Below are positions 1 through 9,385 of a DNA stretch of 64,000 nt, piece by piece. The first letter of the stretch is position 1. Every line of letters begins with the position of its first letter. The notes under the pieces were generated by a model. The model was not told the origin of the DNA, ran no database searches, and saw only the letters and a program-made list of their open reading frames with translations. The translations under genes and the position numbers were made by a program. Source of the DNA: Effusibacillus pohliae DSM 22757 (GTDB taxonomy: Bacteria > Bacillota > Bacilli > Tumebacillales > Effusibacillaceae); contig NZ_AQXL01000126.1 of assembly GCF_000376225.1 (NCBI RefSeq), forward strand, positions 20,561-84,560, given 5' to 3'.

Positions 1-1
1 A

Positions 2-142
2 CTCCGCTTGGACGAACCGGAGCTGCTCCTGAACGCGGCGGGGTTGCGACGGAGGGCTTGCGAATGTACATGCGTCGCCGATCCATTCGGCGAACTGTGG
101 ACCGCGATTTTGTACGCGCGTTGCCGACCGGTTGTTTGGTAG
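2..142 (+). CDS. C-terminal fragment of an unidentified protein
   Basis: An open frame enters from the left window edge and ends at TAG (140-142), giving 46 residues that end in a segment resembling DPFGELWTAILYAR. The stop lies 27 bases before the icmF start, so the genes may be co-transcribed. I do not recognise the family. The tail would not be out of place at the end of a SAM-dependent methyltransferase, but that is a guess. Other frames are also open here, so the call rests on position and the stop. Confidence 0.35.
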   Translation, partial: LRLDEPELLLNAAGLRRRACECTCVADPFGELWTAILYARCRPVVW

Positions 143-169
143 AAACAAGGGGAGAAGGAGGAGCATTTG

Positions 170-3100
170 ATGGAAACCACCGTGTATCGTCCGAAACATA
201 AAATCCGTTTTGTCACAGCGTCCAGTCTGTTTGACGGGCATGATGCGTCGATCAACATTTTCCGGCGGATTCTGCAGGCGTCCGGCGCGGAAGTGATTCA
301 CCTGGGGCACAACCGTTCGGTTGAGGAAGTGGTGAACGCCGCCATCCAGGAGGATGTGCAGGGAATTGCCGTCAGTTCCTACCAGGGCGGGCACATGGAA
401 TATTTCAAGTACATGTACGACCTGCTGCAGGAAAAAGGGGCCGGCCACATCAAGATTTTCGGCGGCGGCGGCGGCGTGATCGTGCCGGAGGAAATCCGGG
501 AACTGGAAGCGTATGGCATTACCAAGATCTATTCGCCGGAAGACGGGCGGCGGATGGGACTGCAGGGGATCATCAACCACATGCTGCAGGAGACCGATTT
601 TCCGACCGTCCGCGATCTGCAGAACGAAGTGGAGCAGCTGCACGAGAAAAATTCGCTGGCGATCGCCCGCCTGATCACGTTGGCGGAAGAGGCGGTGAGA
701 ACGAAGGAGGCTGCCGCTTCCGCGGGGGCGGCCGGCAACGGCCCGGGTGCCGGACAGGCGGCTGCAGCCGGGAGCGCGGCAAACCATGGTGCGGCGGAGA
801 TCGCCCCGGCGGCGGAAGCGATTTTGGCAACGGTCAAGGAGAAGGCGGCTGATGTGCCGGTCGTCGGCATTACCGGGACGGGCGGAGCCGGCAAATCCTC
901 GCTGACGGATGAATTGGTACGCCGGTTTTTGAACGATTTTGCCGATAAGACGGTGGCGATCCTGTCGGTCGACCCGTCCAAGCAAAAAACGGGCGGTGCG
1001 CTGCTTGGCGACCGCATCCGCATGAACTCGATCCACAACCCGCGTGTGTACATGCGTTCGCTGGCGACCCGCAAGTCCAGGTCGGAGCTGTCGGCGGCCA
1101 TCACCGATGCGATCAACGTGGTGAAAGCAGCCGGATTCGATTTGATCATCGTCGAAACATCCGGAATCGGCCAAGGTGACGCTGGAATTACCGAGATCGC
1201 CGATGTGTCGCTGTATGTGATGACATCCGAGTTCGGGGCGCCGTCCCAGCTTGAAAAAATCGACATGCTCGACTACGCCGACCTGATTGCGATCAACAAG
1301 TTTGAGCGGAAAGGGTCGGAAGACGCGCTGCGCGACGTGCGCAAACAGTATCAGCGCAACCACAATCTGTTCCATGTGAAAGAGGAGGAACTCCCGGTCT
1401 ACGGCACGATCGCCAGCCAGTTTAACGATCCGGGGACGAATGTTTTGTACCGGGCGCTGATCGATACGATCAACCGGAAATGCGGCACCGATTGGCAATC
1501 GTCGCTGGAAATCCGCGAGACGAGAAGCCGCAAAAATTATATCGTGCCGCCTGACCGCACGATGTATCTGGCGGAGATCGTCAACACGGTGCGCAACTAC
1601 AAGAAATTCACCGACGAGCAGGTGGCGATCGCCCGCAAGCTGTACCAGCTGCATGGGGCGAAGGAGACGCTGGCGGCGGCCGGTGCGGACGCGAAGCTTC
1701 TGCAGTCGCTCGATCAGCAGATCGCCCATTTTGACGGCATGCTGCATCCCGAATGCAAACGCATCTTGGAAAATTGGCCGAAGCTGAAGGAAACCTACCG
1801 CCAGGACGAGTTTGTGACCAAAGTGCGGGATAAGGAAGTTCGCACAAAACTGTTCCACACTTCGCTGTCCGGCTTGCGGATTCCGAAGATCGCGCTGCCC
1901 GATTTTGCGGATTGGGGCGAAATCCTGAAATGGAGCTTGAAGGAAAACGTGCCAGGCGAGTTTCCCTACACGGCAGGCGTGTTCCCGTTCAAACGGGAAG
2001 GGGAGGACCCGAAACGCCAGTTCGCCGGTGAAGGGACGCCGGAGCGGACGAACCTCCGCTTCCATTACCTGTGCAAAAACGATCCGGCCAAGCGGCTGTC
2101 GACCGCGTTTGATTCGGTCACGCTGTACGGCCACGACCCGGATACCCGCCCGGACATCTACGGGAAAATCGGCGAATCGGGCGTGTCGGTCTGCACGCTG
2201 GACGACATGAAGAAGCTGTACGCCGGTTTCGACCTGTGCGACCCGTCCACTTCGGTGTCGATGACGATCAACGGCCCGGCGCCGATTTTGCTGGCGATGT
2301 TTATGAACACGGCGATCGACCAGCAGGTGCAGAAGTTTGTCGAGAAAAATGGCCGCCAGCCGAATGCGGAGGAGTATGAACAGATTAAGGCCTACACCCT
2401 GTCGACCGTACGGGGAACCGTGCAGGCGGATATCCTGAAAGAGGACCAGGGGCAGAACACCTGTATTTTCTCGACCGAGTTTGCGCTGCGGATGATGGGG
2501 GATATCCAGCAATACTTCATCGATCACAAAGTGCGCAATTACTATTCGGTCTCGATTTCCGGCTACCATATCGCGGAGGCGGGGGCGAATCCGATCTCGC
2601 AGCTGGCGTTTACGCTGGCGAACGCGTTCACCTACGTCGAATACTACCTGAGCCGCGGCATGCACATTGACGATTTTGCGCCGAACCTGTCGTTCTTCTT
2701 CTCGAACGGCATGGATCCGGAATACAGTGTAATGGGCCGGGTGGCGCGGCGGATCTGGGCGACTGTCATCAAGCACAAGTACGGCGGCAACGAGCGTTCG
2801 CAGAAGCTGAAGTACCACATTCAGACGTCGGGCCGTTCGCTGCATGCGATGGAGATCGATTTCAACGACATCCGGACGACGCTGCAGGCGCTGATCGCGA
2901 TCTACGACAACTGCAACAGCTTGCACACGAACGCGTATGACGAAGCGATCACGACGCCGACGGAAGAGTCGGTGCGGCGCGCGATGGCGATCCAGATGAT
3001 CATCACGAAGGAATTTGGCCTGGCGAAAAACGAGAATCCGCTGCAAGGCTCGTTTATCATCGAGGAGTTGACCGATCTGGTGGAAGAGGCGGTGCTGGCC

Positions 3101-3520
3101 GAATTCATGCGGATCAACGACCGCGGCGGCGTGCTCGGGGCGATGGAAACGCAGTACCAGCGCGGCAAAATCCAGGAAGAATCGATGTATTACGAACAGT
3201 TGAAACACAGCGGCGAACTGCCGATCATCGGCGTCAACACGTTCCTCAATCCGAAGGCGCTGGCAGGCGAGGCGGAGGCGCCGAAGGTGGAACTCGCCCG
3301 CGCCACAAGGGAAGAGAAGGAACTGCAAATTGCGAATCTGCGCGAGTTCCAGGAGCGGAACAAAGACAAGGCGCCGGAAATGCTGCAGCGGCTGAAGCAG
3401 GTGGCACAAAGCGGCGGCAACATTTTTGCGGAGTTGATGGAAACGGTCAAATACTGCTCGCTCGGCCAGATCACGCAAGCGCTGTATGAGGTCGGCGGCC
3501 AATACCGGCGGAATATGTAA
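170..3520 (+). CDS. icmF: Fused isobutyryl-CoA mutase IcmF (B12-dependent, with built-in G-protein chaperone)
   Basis: Interconverts isobutyryl-CoA and n-butyryl-CoA with adenosylcobalamin in the cytosol. At 1116 residues it has the typical IcmF architecture. The N-terminal B12-binding domain carries the base-off motif FDGHDAS (His at about residue 24) and a GGGGG loop. An Ala/Gly-rich linker spans about 180-220. A MeaB-type GTPase follows with Walker [10 protein letters not shown] near residue 235 and [17 protein letters not shown]. The mutase barrel fills about 550-1116. A TTG at 167 is in frame, but ATG at 170 sits six bases after GGAGAAGGAGGAG and is preferred. The GTPase loads and protects the cofactor in this family. 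Pivalyl-CoA mutase activity is possible in some IcmFs and cannot be excluded by eye. Confidence 0.95.
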   Translation: METTVYRPKHKIRFVTASSLFDGHDASINIFRRILQASGAEVIHLGHNRSVEEVVNAAIQEDVQGIAVSSYQGGHMEYFKYMYDLLQEKGAGHIKIFGGGGGVIVPEEIRELEAYGITKIYSPEDGRRMGLQGIINHMLQETDFPTVRDLQNEVEQLHEKNSLAIARLITLAEEAVRTKEAAASAGAAGNGPGAGQAAAAGSAANHGAAEIAPAAEAILATVKEKAADVPVVGITGTGGAGKSSLTDELVRRFLNDFADKTVAILSVDPSKQKTGGALLGDRIRMNSIHNPRVYMRSLATRKSRSELSAAITDAINVVKAAGFDLIIVETSGIGQGDAGITEIADVSLYVMTSEFGAPSQLEKIDMLDYADLIAINKFERKGSEDALRDVRKQYQRNHNLFHVKEEELPVYGTIASQFNDPGTNVLYRALIDTINRKCGTDWQSSLEIRETRSRKNYIVPPDRTMYLAEIVNTVRNYKKFTDEQVAIARKLYQLHGAKETLAAAGADAKLLQSLDQQIAHFDGMLHPECKRILENWPKLKETYRQDEFVTKVRDKEVRTKLFHTSLSGLRIPKIALPDFADWGEILKWSLKENVPGEFPYTAGVFPFKREGEDPKRQFAGEGTPERTNLRFHYLCKNDPAKRLSTAFDSVTLYGHDPDTRPDIYGKIGESGVSVCTLDDMKKLYAGFDLCDPSTSVSMTINGPAPILLAMFMNTAIDQQVQKFVEKNGRQPNAEEYEQIKAYTLSTVRGTVQADILKEDQGQNTCIFSTEFALRMMGDIQQYFIDHKVRNYYSVSISGYHIAEAGANPISQLAFTLANAFTYVEYYLSRGMHIDDFAPNLSFFFSNGMDPEYSVMGRVARRIWATVIKHKYGGNERSQKLKYHIQTSGRSLHAMEIDFNDIRTTLQALIAIYDNCNSLHTNAYDEAITTPTEESVRRAMAIQMIITKEFGLAKNENPLQGSFIIEELTDLVEEAVLAEFMRINDRGGVLGAMETQYQRGKIQEESMYYEQLKHSGELPIIGVNTFLNPKALAGEAEAPKVELARATREEKELQIANLREFQERNKDKAPEMLQRLKQVAQSGGNIFAELMETVKYCSLGQITQALYEVGGQYRRNM

Positions 3521-3548
3521 AAGATGAAAGTACGTCGCTTCGGAGAAA

Positions 3549-3591
3549 GTCCGTCAACCCGGCAACATGCCGGCGGTGGCGGGCTTTTTTT
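3549..3591 (+). terminator. Intrinsic terminator after icmF
   Basis: Two-part stem: a base of GTCCGTC with GGCGGGC (including G-U pairs) and an upper CCGGC-AACAT-GCCGG, followed directly by seven T residues. Confidence 0.75.
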
Positions 3592-3746
3592 AAATTATAC
3601 ATAAAAATAATTTAACAAATAAAAATAAAGAATGCAGAGTGATGGAAAGAAAAAATTTTTTGAAATAGACATGAAATAGGCAGGAATACCATGAGTTTAC
3701 GTAGAATATAGTCAATACATCGCAAAAAAGATTGGAGTAGTTACAA

Positions 3747-4488
3747 ATGTTGAAGAAAATGGTAGTGGCTGTCCTGTCTGCTGTAATACTGCTGACCAGC
3801 ATGGAGTCTCTGTCGTTTGCTCAACCAAAAAACTCTGCCGATCAGATTAGTACCCCGGTAGATTTCACAACTACGAATTCTAGCCAGTTTGAAATCGAAC
3901 CTGCGGCAATTTTAATCCCTGACAAGTTTTCACTGACATCTTCAAGACGAACAGAGAGTAATCAAAAACATGAAGGAGTCAGGTGTTGACGAGGCAATTT
4001 AAAAGAAACTGATTAATAAACTAAAAAGAGGCGAAAAGTGGGATTCCATGAAACCGGAAATGTTGCCACTGGCCAAAAAAGAAGTGAAGACCACTCCCAC
4101 GAGTCGTGAAACAAGATACACTTTTCCTGATGGCTCCATGATTATTCAGAGCGTAGATGGTGGAACGACTAGCTGTGGAACAGGATATTGCAACTTTACA
4201 AACATGACCGTAAAAGAAACACGGTGGTATTGTGAAGGTAGATTTCAAGCTGATTTTACGCTGGTTAACGGCGGGGACGACTACATCTCACGCGTTTATG
4301 ATGCCCAGGTTTGGTCAGCCGGATCGATCAGTGATGTTTCATTAAATCTCACCAAAGCATGGGAAGATCTTAACGGTCCAGCAGAAGCCGTGTTGCGGTG
4401 GGTGGCGTACAATGGTGTTACATCCACCACATATATACTAAAACTCAAAGTTGGCGGGAATAATTATTGGGATGAATGTAACTATTAA
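3747..4488 (+). pseudogene. Broken gene for a secreted protein of unknown family (frameshift plus nonsense)
   Basis: The first piece (3747-3989, ATG after TTGGAGTAG) starts with a clear signal peptide (MLKKMVVAV...SLSFAQ). The second (open from 4003, ATG at 4048, to 4488) encodes a Cys-containing, beta-rich-looking domain ending NNYWDECNY. They join if one A near 3944 is removed (TCA-A-GAC), giving ...TSS-DEQRVIKNMKESG..., and if TAA at 4000-4002 is read as CAA. The bridged text KKLINKLKRGEKWDSM then runs into the second piece. The restored protein would be about 245 residues. The frameshift alone could be a sequencing error, but the nonsense codon is harder to dismiss. The patch is much more AT-rich than its flanks, suggesting acquired DNA. 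Confidence 0.75.
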
Positions 4489-4531
4489 CGGGGGACATTC
4501 CATCGTTAATTCTGTAAGAGGGGGAATGTAG

Positions 4532-4636
4532 ATGGAGATGTATCCGGGAACGATCTTTTTCCAGATTGTGCTTTTGATCATGGTTGTCGCGATATTGGGT
4601 GTCGGAATTTTACTCTACAGATCCCGCAAAAAGTAA
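4532..4636 (+). CDS. Small single-pass membrane protein (34 aa)
   Basis: ATG at 4532 follows AGAGGGGGAA by about seven bases and the frame runs to TAA at 4634-4636. The peptide starts MEMYPGTIFF, continues with about 20 hydrophobic residues and ends in a basic RSRKK tail, as in a one-helix membrane protein. It lies just after the broken secreted gene and before a terminator. Function unknown; a competing explanation is a chance ORF, but the Shine-Dalgarno and topology favour a real gene. Confidence 0.55.
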   Translation: MEMYPGTIFFQIVLLIMVVAILGVGILLYRSRKK

Positions 4637-4658
4637 CTTTCATAGCGTAAATATGTAA

Positions 4659-4688
4659 GGGACCCTGATGGGAATCGGGGTCCTCTTA
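4659..4688. terminator. Intrinsic terminator, possibly bidirectional
   Basis: GGACCC and GGGGTCC arms around a short loop, between the small membrane protein (plus) and the EamA gene stop (minus, 4686). The plus side is followed by a T-containing tract. Confidence 0.6.
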
Positions 4689-5597
4689 GTTGTTTTTGTA
4701 AGTTTGGTTCAGGCTTGTCTCGCTCAGAACTTTCTTTTGCATCCACACCACGAGCACGGTGCCTACCAATACCATGCACCCCCCGACTGACTGAAGCCAG
4801 GTCAACCGCTCCTCGAACAACAAGGAAGAGCAGACGATCGTCACCACCGGTTCCAGCGAACTAAGGATAGACGCCTTGGTCGAGCCGATCACACGGACGC
4901 CGGCAAAAAAGGCCAGGATCGACAGAACGGTCGACACCAATGCGATGCCCACCACAGATACCCAAGCCTGGCGGCTCATTTCGAGGTTCAGGCTGCCGGT
5001 GGCGATACCAAGCACCAACAGGGCGAAAGCGGCGAAGAAAGAGATAAACGCACTGGTGGTAACCGGCGGAATTTGCGCCACCACCCGGTTGCCGAACACA
5101 ATATAGCACGAGTACGTGAGTGCCGCGCCGACCGCGCACAACACGCCCACGATGTTGATTCTGTCGATCGGGGCACCGAGAACGATGGCGACGCCGGTAA
5201 TCGTCAGGCAAATCGACAGAATCGTTTGCCTGGACAGCTTTTCATGTTCGACAAAAAATGCGAGCGCCGCGACAAACACCGGATACATATACAGAAGCAA
5301 AGCGGCCAGTGAGGTCGGGATATATTTTACGGATAAAAAATACAGGCTCGACTGGATGGTGTAGAAGATTCCCCCCAGCAGAAACAGCGACATGAATTGG
5401 CGAGCTGTCAGGCGGTATCCTTTCGTTTTCGCAAACAGGTATGTAAAGAAAAACAGGCTGGCGATGGAAAATCGCAAAAACAGCAGAGTGGTAACACTGG
5501 CTCCCCCCTGGTACGCATACAATGCAAAAATCGGCAACAGCCCGAATCCTGCCGCCGACAGAATTACGTAGACAGCACCCAAATAAAACGGATTCAT
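4686..5597 (-). CDS. EamA/DMT-family transporter (metabolite or drug exporter)
   Basis: Inner-membrane exporter of the drug/metabolite transporter superfamily; substrate not predictable. The 303-residue product starts MNPFYLGAVYVILSAAG and has about ten hydrophobic helices in two EamA repeats, with the typical second-repeat text GSTKASILSSLEPVVT. The open frame extends much further upstream, but ATG at 5597 is preceded by GGAGGAA and starts exactly at the first helix, so the longer frame is ignored. It is transcribed divergently from the 5754 gene. Confidence 0.88.
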   Translation of the reverse strand: MNPFYLGAVYVILSAAGFGLLPIFALYAYQGGASVTTLLFLRFSIASLFFFTYLFAKTKGYRLTARQFMSLFLLGGIFYTIQSSLYFLSVKYIPTSLAALLLYMYPVFVAALAFFVEHEKLSRQTILSICLTITGVAIVLGAPIDRINIVGVLCAVGAALTYSCYIVFGNRVVAQIPPVTTSAFISFFAAFALLVLGIATGSLNLEMSRQAWVSVVGIALVSTVLSILAFFAGVRVIGSTKASILSSLEPVVTIVCSSLLFEERLTWLQSVGGCMVLVGTVLVVWMQKKVLSETSLNQTYKNN

Positions 5598-5753
5598 ACA
5601 AATTCCTCCAGGTGTGCGGATCGATGCGGGTTGCAATTCTGAACTTATTATAAATTTCATCCAAAGATCGCGCCATACTTCATTTTCGCATATTTCCCCG
5701 GGAATGGGGCATATAGATACAAGATGTGAAACACGATAGGACGGTGAGTGCGG

Positions 5754-6038
5754 ATGTGGATCGTCAAACAGCAACATAAGCGGGACGACGGCGAGAGCGT
5801 CGCGATCGAGCTGGAACATTCGGACGGGTGGATGGACGCGAACGTGCGTTGGGACGGCTGCATGGAAATCCATTTGCGCACAAAGACCGAGGAAGGGCAT
5901 GGGATGACCGGTACTGTGCATACATGCGACATCGACGGACTGATCGAAAAGCTGCAACAGGTAAAGCAAATCAGCCAGGAATACTTCGATTTTAAAGGCT
6001 ATTGGCAGCGGCATACCACGGATGAGGCGGAGATTTGA
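5754..6038 (+). CDS. Conserved-looking hypothetical protein, about 94 aa
   Basis: A soluble, charged protein beginning MWIVKQQHKRDDGE with no signal peptide or membrane helix. GTG at 5748 is an alternative start two codons earlier; ATG at 5754 is placed better behind the purine-rich GGACGGTGAG. A terminator follows directly, so the gene is probably monocistronic. No family recognised and no catalytic motif evident. Confidence 0.6.
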   Translation: MWIVKQQHKRDDGESVAIELEHSDGWMDANVRWDGCMEIHLRTKTEEGHGMTGTVHTCDIDGLIEKLQQVKQISQEYFDFKGYWQRHTTDEAEI

Positions 6039-6041
6039 AGC

Positions 6042-6075
6042 AAACCTGTCGGCAACGAGCGGGGTTGCTTTTTTC
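6042..6075 (+). terminator. Intrinsic terminator
   Basis: AAGCAA-ACC arm pairing with GGGGTTGCTT, or the alternative GCAAC/GTTGC stem, followed by a run of six T residues, just after the stop at 6038. Confidence 0.65.
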
Positions 6076-6150
6076 GTTTGGGTGTGATAAATGTTTTGTA
6101 TACGAATTTTTTTTTGTGAAACTATTTCTGTGCGATCAAAGGAGGATCCG

Positions 6151-6591
6151 ATGGATGTCTTCAACCACGAGCTGATTCGTTCCTTCTGGAAAATCACGCG
6201 CGCGTTCAAGCGCATCTTCCGTGAAAGCGCCGAAGCGGCCGGTTTGACGGGCGTCCAGTTGTGGTGTCTGTTCATCATCTCGAAACATCCCAACATCGGA
6301 TTGGGAGAATTGGCAGACCGGGTGCATTTGACCAACAGCACGATAAGCGGTGTGGTGGACCGGCTGGTGAAGGCCGGCCTGATCGTGCGGGAGACGCCGC
6401 CGCACGACCGACGGGCGATTTCGCTTGTGATCACCGACAAAGGACGGGAGAAACTGCAACAGTTCGTCGCGCCAGACTCCGTCTTGGTGAAACGCCTGTC
6501 GGTACTGCTGGAGCTGCCCGATGAGGATGTGCAGACGCTGTTGCGGATTCATCGGCAAATTTTGCGGAAAATCGAGATCGAGGAGGACTGA
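6151..6591 (+). CDS. MarR-family transcriptional regulator
   Basis: A 146-residue winged-helix regulator. The MarR core is clear: LGELADRVHLTNSTISGVVDRLVKAGLI, then the wing ETPPHDRRAISLVITDKG. ATG at 6151 sits four bases after AAAGGAGGATC; the longer open frame upstream lacks a ribosome site. It is the first gene of a three-gene set with a membrane-fusion protein and a DHA2 exporter, the same order as E. coli emrR-emrA-emrB, so it probably represses its own operon until an exported ligand binds. The AT-rich tract at 6080-6140 is a likely promoter/operator region. Confidence 0.9.
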   Translation: MDVFNHELIRSFWKITRAFKRIFRESAEAAGLTGVQLWCLFIISKHPNIGLGELADRVHLTNSTISGVVDRLVKAGLIVRETPPHDRRAISLVITDKGREKLQQFVAPDSVLVKRLSVLLELPDEDVQTLLRIHRQILRKIEIEED

Positions 6592-6600
6592 TTTTTTGTT

Positions 6601-7275
6601 ATGAACAATTTTCGCCGTTTGCTCGCAGTCAACATCATCATTCTCGTTTTGCTGGTGGGGGGCGGCTTCGCCGGTTGGTACTTCCTGAACCAGTCGGCCA
6701 CCTATCTGACAACCGATAACGCAAAAATCGACGGGCAGCCGATCACGATCGCCGCGACAGCAGCCGGGCAGCTGGTCGATTGGAACGGGGAAGTCGGCAA
6801 GACCTATCAGGCGGGCGAACGGGTCGGCACCATCCAGGTGGCTGGCGGAGCGCCGACAGCGGCAGCGGCGGCCGGACCGGTACGGACAGATATTACGTTT
6901 CCGATGAGCGCTACGATCGTCGAACAAACGGCTGTCAAAAATTCGTTTGTGACGCCCGGCACACCGCTTGCGCATGCGTTCGACCTCGATCACCTGTGGG
7001 TGACCGCAAACATCAAGGAAACCGACATCAATGATGTGAAAGTTGGGCAAGACGTGGATGTGTATGTCGATGCTTATCTCGGCACGACGCTGAAAGGGAA
7101 AGTCAACCGAATCGGCCTGGCCACCGCGAACACATTTTCCCTGCTGCCCAGTTCCAACAACACCGCCAACTACACAAAAGTGACCCAGGTGATACCCGTT
7201 ACGATCACGTTTGACGGATACAAAGGATTGAAACTGATGCCGGGCATGAACGTCACCGTCCGAATCCACAAGTAG
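6601..7275 (+). CDS. HlyD/EmrA-type membrane-fusion protein
   Basis: Periplasmic-adaptor-like subunit of the efflux operon. The 224-residue protein has one N-terminal membrane helix (about residues 8-30), TYLTTDNAKIDGQ typical of EmrA-type proteins, a split lipoyl-like region, and the beta-barrel text HLWVTANIKETDINDVKVGQDVDVYVDA. It is shorter than E. coli EmrA because the alpha-hairpin coiled coil between the lipoyl halves is replaced by a short Ala-rich bridge (about residues 80-95), as expected where there is no outer membrane to reach. It starts nine bases after the MarR stop and is followed by the exporter after 16 bases. Confidence 0.87.
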   Translation: MNNFRRLLAVNIIILVLLVGGGFAGWYFLNQSATYLTTDNAKIDGQPITIAATAAGQLVDWNGEVGKTYQAGERVGTIQVAGGAPTAAAAAGPVRTDITFPMSATIVEQTAVKNSFVTPGTPLAHAFDLDHLWVTANIKETDINDVKVGQDVDVYVDAYLGTTLKGKVNRIGLATANTFSLLPSSNNTANYTKVTQVIPVTITFDGYKGLKLMPGMNVTVRIHK

Positions 7276-7291
7276 AGAGGCGGATGCTGGG

Positions 7292-9139
7292 ATGTCCGGA
7301 TACTTCATTGGATATATCCTGTTTTCGTTGTTGGTGCTGGCGGGGGTGAACAGACTGCTGCGGCGCCAGCCGTCCGCACGAACAGAACCGGTTGGCCAAA
7401 TGGCCAAACCGCTGGAGCCGGAGAAACCTTCCGCGGCGAGGAAACTGTATGAGCCCGGAAAACAGCAGCAGGCAGGGGAGGCGAAGCCGGATCTGCAAAC
7501 GGCTGCTCAGACGGGTGACTCAAAAGCCACGCCGGGGCAGCCGGTGCTGTCCCCGAGTGCGCCGGCAACAGAGCCGCATCTTAGCAAGGCGGCAGTGGAG
7601 CCGCAGCCGGACGAAGCGATCAAGCCCGGTCCGATTGTTGCCGTCCTGATGGCCGGCGCGTTTGTGGCGATCCTCAATCAGACGCTGATCAATGTGGCGA
7701 TTCCGCATCTGATGAGCGATTTCAATGTCTCGGCCAACACGGTCCAATGGTTGATCACCGGCTTTATGCTGGTCAACGGGGTGCTGATTCCCCTGACCGC
7801 GTTTCTGATTGAAAAATTCGGCACGCGCAAGCTGTTCATGGCGGCGATGATTTTCTTCACGGTCGGCGCGGTGCTGTGCGCAGTGGCGCCGACGTTCGGT
7901 GTGCTGCTGGCGGGACGGCTGATCCAGGCGGTCGGCGCCGGCATCATCATGCCGTTGATGATGACCGTGTTCCTGATGATCTTTCCGCCGGAAAAAAGGG
8001 GCCGGGCGATGGGGGCGATGGGAATACCTTTGATGTTCGCGCCGGCGATCGGCCCGACGCTGTCCGGCTGGATCGTACAAAATTACAGTTGGCGTGTGCT
8101 ATTTTACATTGTGATTCCGATCGCACTGATCGATTTGCTGCTGGCTGCTGCCTGGATGAAAAATGTGGCGAAACTGTCCAACCCGAAGCTGGATGTGTTG
8201 GGAGTTGTCTTCTCCACATTGGGGTTCGGCGGTCTGCTGTACGGGTTCAGCGAGGCGGGCAACAACGGGTGGAGCAGCAGGGAAGTGGTGATCTCGCTGG
8301 GGATTGGGCTGATCGGGCTCGCGCTGTTCGTTTGGCGGGAACTGACCGTGGAAAAGCCGATGCTCGAGCTGCGGGTTTTCAAATATGATGTGTTCCTTTT
8401 GACGACCATCATCAGTTCGATTCTCAACATGGCACTGTTTGCCGCGATGATCCTGCTGCCGATCTATCTGCAAAACATCCGCGGCTTCACGCCGCTGGAA
8501 TCCGGTTTGCTGCTGCTGCCGGGCGCCCTGATCATGGGGATTATGACGCCGATTGCCGGCGCGATTTTTGACCGGATCGGCGCCCGCTGGCTGGCGGTCG
8601 CCGGGTTGCTGATCACGACGATTACGACGTGGGAGTTCAGCAAATTGACGGCCGATACGAGCTACAGCCATATTTTGTTGCTGTATATCATGCGAATGTT
8701 TGGCATGTCGTTTTTGATGATGACGATCATGACGGCCGGCCTCAATCAGTTGCCGCGCCGATTGAGCGCCCACGGAACGGCCATGTCAAACACGCTGCGG
8801 CAGGTGGCAGCGTCGCTTGGCACCGCGTTTTTGGTGACCGTGATGTCGACGCGGGCGAACGTTCACCTGGCCGATTATTCGAATGTGGTGACGGCGGACA
8901 ACCCGATTCTGTATCAAAAAATCAGCGGTTTCGGGGCGCAGCTGGCGGCTGCAACCGGTTTGCCGCAGCAGGCGGGCGCGGGTCTGGCTGCGCAAGTTCT
9001 GCACGGCCTTGCGATGAAACAGTCGGTGATCGATGGCATCAACGATGCGTTCCTCGTCGCGACCGGCATTACGGCGGTTGCATTGGTGCTGGCTTTCTTC
9101 ATCAAACGAACGAAGCCCGCTGGGCAGGAAAATCGATAG
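7292..9139 (+). CDS. DHA2-family MFS multidrug exporter with an N-terminal extension
   Basis: Proton-driven drug exporter of the EmrB/QacA class in the cell membrane. The MFS body (about residues 115-610) shows the 14-helix pattern, with VAILNQTLINVAIPHLMSDF in helix 1 and a family C-type motif near GIPLMFAPAIGPTLSGWI. Before it lie about 110 unusual residues: a first hydrophobic helix (SGYFIGYILFSLLVLAGVN) and a charged Pro/Ala/Gln-rich linker. The start at 7292 is in frame and follows GAGAGGCGG at some distance. The extension would put a fifteenth helix ahead of the transporter. It probably works with the adjacent adaptor. Confidence 0.9.
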   Translation: MSGYFIGYILFSLLVLAGVNRLLRRQPSARTEPVGQMAKPLEPEKPSAARKLYEPGKQQQAGEAKPDLQTAAQTGDSKATPGQPVLSPSAPATEPHLSKAAVEPQPDEAIKPGPIVAVLMAGAFVAILNQTLINVAIPHLMSDFNVSANTVQWLITGFMLVNGVLIPLTAFLIEKFGTRKLFMAAMIFFTVGAVLCAVAPTFGVLLAGRLIQAVGAGIIMPLMMTVFLMIFPPEKRGRAMGAMGIPLMFAPAIGPTLSGWIVQNYSWRVLFYIVIPIALIDLLLAAAWMKNVAKLSNPKLDVLGVVFSTLGFGGLLYGFSEAGNNGWSSREVVISLGIGLIGLALFVWRELTVEKPMLELRVFKYDVFLLTTIISSILNMALFAAMILLPIYLQNIRGFTPLESGLLLLPGALIMGIMTPIAGAIFDRIGARWLAVAGLLITTITTWEFSKLTADTSYSHILLLYIMRMFGMSFLMMTIMTAGLNQLPRRLSAHGTAMSNTLRQVAASLGTAFLVTVMSTRANVHLADYSNVVTADNPILYQKISGFGAQLAAATGLPQQAGAGLAAQVLHGLAMKQSVIDGINDAFLVATGITAVALVLAFFIKRTKPAGQENR

Positions 9140-9154
9140 CAGCAGCACCTCAAA

Positions 9155-9187
9155 CAACGCAGTCCAAAATCTTTGGGCTGCATTGTT
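9155..9187 (+). terminator. Likely terminator of the efflux operon
   Basis: GCAGTCCAAA and TTTGGGCTGC arms around ATC, extended by AACA/TGTT. The T-tract after it is weak (ATTGTTCTATT), so termination may be partial. Confidence 0.5.
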
Positions 9188-9219
9188 CTATTGAAAGAGC
9201 GAATTTTTGTGCGGTACGA

Positions 9220-9244
9220 TTTAAACGTTTGTTTTAAACATTTG
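9220..9244 (+). repeat. Tandem 12-bp direct repeat upstream of the hydrolase gene
   Basis: TTTAAACGTTTG at 9220-9231 and TTTAAACATTTG at 9233-9244 differ by one base and start 13 bases apart. They lie in the 246-base AT-rich gap between the efflux operon and the 9386 gene. A regulator-binding site is possible. A 27-codon frame from GTG at about 9274 behind AAAGGGGGG is also present but unsupported. Confidence 0.4.
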
Positions 9245-9385
9245 ATTAAAAGATTGTTTCAAAAAGGGGGGCTGTGCAGCTGGTGGCTTTCATGCGGACG
9301 GATCAGGGTTACGACCGGTTGAATACCCGGCCGGATTCCGGCACACTGGTTTAGAGAGAATTCGATACGGAAAGGATCCGATCAG

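Noticed and set aside
529..1266. Long minus-strand ORF inside icmF
   Set aside because: Low-complexity Ser/Ala text in the antisense of a clear icmF reading frame; no ribosome site.
5597..6440. N-terminal extension of the EamA ORF to 584 residues
   Set aside because: The extra 280 residues are antisense to two plus-strand genes and unlike transporter sequence; ATG 5597 has a ribosome site at the first helix.
6136..7407. 423-aa minus-strand ORF over the efflux operon
   Set aside because: Composition is the shadow of GC-rich coding sequence on the other strand; no domain.
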